A DNA stretch of 37,088 nt from a virus. Shown here in pieces: positions 34,847-37,088 of the stretch (its first letter is position 1; every line of letters starts with the position of its first letter). The stretch lies in the IMG/VR virus record IMGVR_UViG_3300050175_000018, positions 1 through 37,088 of that record; one strand, written 5' to 3'. The position numbers were made by a program, and so were the translations under genes. Under the pieces are notes generated by a model. The model made no database searches and was not told the DNA's origin. It saw nothing but the letters and a program-made list of their open reading frames with translations.

Positions 34847-34859
34847 TCGCTTTTATGCC

Positions 34860-34892
34860 GCCTGTGGTAAAATAAGGTTAATATTACCTTTT
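34860..34892 (+). promoter_or_regulatory. AT-rich region with inverted repeat before the last virion genes
   Basis: The short gene-free stretch 34847-34904 contains AAGGT-TAATATT-ACCTT, an imperfect palindrome also readable as GGTAA ... TTACC. TAATAT can serve as a -10, but no good -35 is visible. It may contain a promoter or an operator for the 34905-36684 transcript. Confidence 0.3.
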
Positions 34893-34904
34893 AAGGGCAA
34901 ACAC

Positions 34905-34949
34905 ATGCTGAATTTTACAAAAATGATGAATAGGTCTAGCCGTGGCTGA
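34905..34949 (+). other. 14-codon leader peptide overlapping the next start
   Basis: ATG 34905 has AAGGG 7 nt upstream and encodes MLNFTKMMNRSSRG before TGA 34947-34949. The next gene starts at GTG 34942 inside it, so translation of the leader would bring ribosomes to the GTG, whose own site (AGG) is weak. The same design occurs before the gene at 5400. Confidence 0.4.
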
Positions 34950-36264
34950 TAATACGATATTGCCCGGTACTGGGGAAACGTACGCGGCTAAAGAGATTGG
35001 CGGCGGTATTAAGTATCAGAAGGTGCTTACTGAGCCGATGGATGGGCGCTCTTTGGGAGCGTTCGGGCGCAGAAGAATTTGCGAGCCAGTAACTCTATTT
35101 GCTTCTAAGATGCTGTCTTCTGACAAACAGCCTTTATTTTGGGATGAGGCCCTAGAGAGCGGCAGCGGTATAACATCAACAACACCGACTCAATACAAGC
35201 CCTATATTGACTTCGTAAGCACGGATTCGACAGCGGGTGTTTTTACAAGGCAGACATTCCGCCGGTTCGATTACCAGCCAGGTAAGTCGCAATTAGTTTT
35301 AATTACTGGCGTACTGGAATTATCGGGCGAAACAAAAACGGGCTGTGAGCGAAGAATAGGCTATTTTGATGATGATAATGGCTTATTCTTTGCTTCAAAC
35401 GCTGGAGAAATAGGCGTTACTATAAGAACTAGCGATTCAGGCTCGGCTGTTGATACAGTGATTTATCAATCATCGTGGAATATAGACAAGCTAGATGGAT
35501 CTGAAACAGAAGAGAACCCCAGTAAAATAAATGCTGACTGGAGCAAAGGACAGATATTTGTATTCGATTTCCAATGGCTCTCACTAGGTAGAGTGAGGTT
35601 TGGCGTGGAGATAGACGGAATCATATACTATGTTCACGAAAGCGGGCAGGCGAATAATTCCCAAATCCCTTGGTGTAGCAACCCTAACCTCCCTATTCGG
35701 TATCAAATGGTTACTACTGCATCGAGCGGCGTTTGCTCTATGCGCGTAATATGTTCAGCGGTAATATCAGAAGGTGGTACTGAATCAGTTGGTGTTCTGC
35801 ATAGAGAATCAACAGCGGGCGCTTCAGTCGAAACGGCAGTAGAGGGCACACTATATGCTGTTGTTGGTATTAGATTAAAGTCAGATCGATTAAGTACTAC
35901 TGTAGAAATTGTTAGCGGAGCTTTGCAAGTTCAAAGCTCTGGTGAGTATGTAGAATGGGTTATATTGTTTAATCCATCTGTATCAGGGACGTTCACATAT
36001 AGCGATTTAGATAACAGTGACTGCCAAACAGCCTTGGGCGCTACTGTTAATACAGTAACTGGCGGGACTGAAATAGGGGGAGGTTATTCTGAATCAAGCG
36101 GAGGCAATGGGGCTGGCGGGTCAGATGCTGCTAGTATCTCAGATGAGTTAAAGCTAGGTGCGGCTATAGACGGGACAAGGGATCAGATTGTATTGTGTGT
36201 CAGAGGCATTGGCGGCAGCAGTTCCGCAACAGTAGAAGGCGGGATAGCTTGGAAGGAGCTTTAA
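34942..36264 (+). CDS. Virion structural protein, probable receptor-binding or decoration type
   Basis: A 440-aa protein. The start MADNTILPGTGETYAAKEIG with GGIKYQKV matches a common N-terminal module of phage structural proteins. It continues EPVTLFASKMLSSDKQPLFW, then RQTFRRFDYQPGKSQLVLI and GYFDDDNGLFFASNAGEIGV, a module I recognise in several podo- and siphophage virion proteins. The C-terminal third is Ser/Gly-rich with short repeats of beta type (SESSGGNGAGGSDAASISDE). Whether it sits on the head or on the tail is unclear. Start is GTG 34942. It lies apart from the main structural operon, after lysis. Confidence 0.65.
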   Translation: MADNTILPGTGETYAAKEIGGGIKYQKVLTEPMDGRSLGAFGRRRICEPVTLFASKMLSSDKQPLFWDEALESGSGITSTTPTQYKPYIDFVSTDSTAGVFTRQTFRRFDYQPGKSQLVLITGVLELSGETKTGCERRIGYFDDDNGLFFASNAGEIGVTIRTSDSGSAVDTVIYQSSWNIDKLDGSETEENPSKINADWSKGQIFVFDFQWLSLGRVRFGVEIDGIIYYVHESGQANNSQIPWCSNPNLPIRYQMVTTASSGVCSMRVICSAVISEGGTESVGVLHRESTAGASVETAVEGTLYAVVGIRLKSDRLSTTVEIVSGALQVQSSGEYVEWVILFNPSVSGTFTYSDLDNSDCQTALGATVNTVTGGTEIGGGYSESSGGNGAGGSDAASISDELKLGAAIDGTRDQIVLCVRGIGGSSSATVEGGIAWKEL

Positions 36265-36399
36265 ATGATAATTCCTAACTTATCGCAACCAGCGCTAGGG
36301 GTAAACAGAACTGTAACAGCAGTTAGCGACAAAAGGGTTGTTTCTAATAAAACCGATAATAGAGTATTATATACAAACGCAACCAGGAAGATTAATTAG
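36265..36399 (+). CDS. Small hypothetical protein, 44 aa
   Basis: A 44-aa frame, MIIPNLSQPALGVNRTVTAV then SDKRVVSNKTDNRVLYTNAT, ending RKIN. It directly follows the virion protein stop and has a very good AAGGAG 7-8 nt before ATG 36265. It is basic and has no membrane segment. It probably belongs with the virion proteins, perhaps as a small accessory. No family is recognised. Confidence 0.5.
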   Translation: MIIPNLSQPALGVNRTVTAVSDKRVVSNKTDNRVLYTNATRKIN

Positions 36400-36414
36400 C
36401 AGTGAGTATTCTAT

Positions 36415-36684
36415 ATGGAATATAAAAGTGCATCATCAGTTCTTGACTATCAGCATGATCTATCGTTATTGCTGGGGTCTGACACGATAGCATCTAGCAA
36501 TTGGGTAGTTGACGCAGGTATCACTATAGATAGTGAAACGAACACGACTACAACGGCAACAGTTTGGTTGTCAGGGGGAACGACAGGTCAAACGTATAAG
36601 CTAAAGAATACAGTGGTCACTAATGGCGGGAGAACTTACGTGAGAGAGTGGTACTTAAGAATACAAGACCAGGTATCTAGCTAA
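36415..36684 (+). CDS. Ig-like small virion protein
   Basis: An 89-aa beta-rich protein, MEYKSASSVLDYQHDLSLLL then TIASSNWVVDAGITIDSETN, ATVWLSGGTTGQTYKLKNTV and VTNGGRTYVREWYLRI. The S-x-D-T-I-A-S-S ... T-V-W-L-S-G-G-T-x-G ... T-x-x-G-R-T pattern is a common Ig-like fold in phage virion proteins near fibers or head decoration. It lies between a large virion protein and the HNH gene. Its ATG is preceded by AGTGAG at 8 nt. Exact placement in the particle is unknown. Confidence 0.65.
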   Translation: MEYKSASSVLDYQHDLSLLLGSDTIASSNWVVDAGITIDSETNTTTTATVWLSGGTTGQTYKLKNTVVTNGGRTYVREWYLRIQDQVSS

Positions 36685-37028
36685 TGCCAATGTCACCGCC
36701 GCAACATAGGCCAGCATTCGCTCCCAGCAAGAAACAGCAGAGGCTTAACACACACAAGGAGTACAATAGAGCAAGAAGAGACCAAGCAAGCCAGAAGTTC
36801 TATAACTCTGGTGTATGGCGTAGAGTGAGCAAGTATCACAAGAAGTTAAACCCATTTTGTATTAGATGCTACTCAAAGGGTTATGTAGTATCGGTTCAAG
36901 TAACTGATCACATAGTGCCAATATCTCAAGGAGGATCAAAGCTAGACCTTGATAACTTACAGAGCTTATGTATATCTTGTCACAACACAAAGACAGCAGA
37001 AGAAATAAAAAGTATTAGTCATGAGTAG
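36684..37028 (+). CDS. HNH endonuclease associated with packaging
   Basis: A 114-aa HNH nuclease. The core has CIRCYSKGYVVSVQVTDHIV, with D-H as the H of HNH and the first zinc cysteines, then PISQGGSKLDLDNLQSLCIS and CHNTKTAEE with the N and final H plus the second cysteine pair. Such enzymes work with TerS and TerL of P27/HK97-type packaging to cut at the cohesive-end site. The N-terminus is basic. It is the last gene in the window and would lie just before TerS if the ends join. Start overlaps the previous stop by one base; ATG 36690 is an alternative. Confidence 0.9.
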   Translation: MPMSPPQHRPAFAPSKKQQRLNTHKEYNRARRDQASQKFYNSGVWRRVSKYHKKLNPFCIRCYSKGYVVSVQVTDHIVPISQGGSKLDLDNLQSLCISCHNTKTAEEIKSISHE

Positions 37029-37046
37029 AGATAAATAATTAATAAA

Positions 37047-37066
37047 GGTAGGGCGGGTCAAAAGTC
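37047..37066 (+). other. G-rich motif between HNH and small terminase genes, possible packaging-site element
   Basis: GGTAGGGCGGGTCAAAAGTC lies 18 nt after the HNH stop. A G-rich stretch followed by GTCAAA or GTCGAAA is, as I remember, common at this position in phages with HNH plus P27-type terminases, next to the packaging site. No terminal repeat between the two ends of the window is visible. Its precise role (cos part, or coding of a short peptide read across the junction) is unproven. Confidence 0.4.
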
Positions 37067-37088
37067 AAGGGATTACAATGCAAAACAG

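Noticed and set aside
1-37088. CRISPR array, insertion sequence, integrase or attachment site
   Set aside because: No regularly spaced repeats, transposase motifs or tyrosine/serine recombinase motifs were seen on either strand, and no tRNA fragment that could serve as an attachment core.

Overview
The window reads as an essentially complete genome of a tailed phage with a long non-contractile tail (siphovirus morphotype), opened between the HNH endonuclease gene (right end) and the small terminase gene (left end). The head genes are of HK97 type: P27-family terminase, HK97 portal, ClpP-like prohead protease, HK97-fold capsid. The early region is lambda-like: a P-type helicase loader, NinB, NinG, an ERF annealing protein and a YqaJ exonuclease. 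This points to a gammaproteobacterial host. Base composition looks moderately AT-rich; a marine or environmental host is only a guess. I find no integrase, no CI-type repressor, no Q-type antiterminator and no tRNA, so the phage is either virulent or carries an unusual lysogeny system.

Layout. (1) 1-15600, rightward: promoter, packaging, head, neck, tail tube, tail chaperones with a programmed -1 frameshift, tape measure, a 1298-aa tail-tip protein and a fiber-like protein. (2) 15630-16883, leftward: a secreted beta-barrel-like protein and small genes, driven by a leftward promoter that faces the rightward early promoter. (3) 16996-19067, rightward: a Cro-like regulator, a strong terminator, then many small early genes. 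(4) 19041-20825: a leftward zinc-finger gene, a MazG-like enzyme, a Cys-rich protein and two long non-coding stretches that carry related structured RNA domains. (5) 20826-27601: a GIY-YIG-like protein, replication genes, a second Cro-like gene, then NinB, a Gp37/Gp68-family protein and NinG. (6) 27618-32433: small accessory genes, including pentapeptide-repeat protein and lipoprotein genes, interleaved with the recombination genes. (7) 32473-34846: lysis and membrane cassette (small membrane protein, 3TM holin, DUF5675 protein, spanin-like protein, polytopic membrane protein). (8) 34942-37028: late virion proteins and the HNH packaging endonuclease.

How the parts fit. HNH, small and large terminase, portal, protease and capsid form the packaging and head module. 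The connector, stopper, gp10-like and DUF3168 proteins build the neck and tail terminator. The tail chaperone and its frameshifted form load the tape measure before tube polymerisation. ERF and YqaJ form a single-strand annealing recombination pair, with NinB and NinG as accessory recombination proteins. Holin, DUF5675 protein and spanin-like protein probably carry out lysis, with the DUF5675 protein in the endolysin position.

The most unusual signals are non-coding. Two paralogous structured RNA domains (19321-19469 and 20281-20435) share conserved sequence and compensated stems, and each ends in what looks like a leftward terminator. Three rightward promoters carry the same motif at the same place in a 16-nt spacer. 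Four genes have a -10 hexamer exactly 6 nt before an ATG and no ribosome binding site, which suggests leaderless mRNAs.
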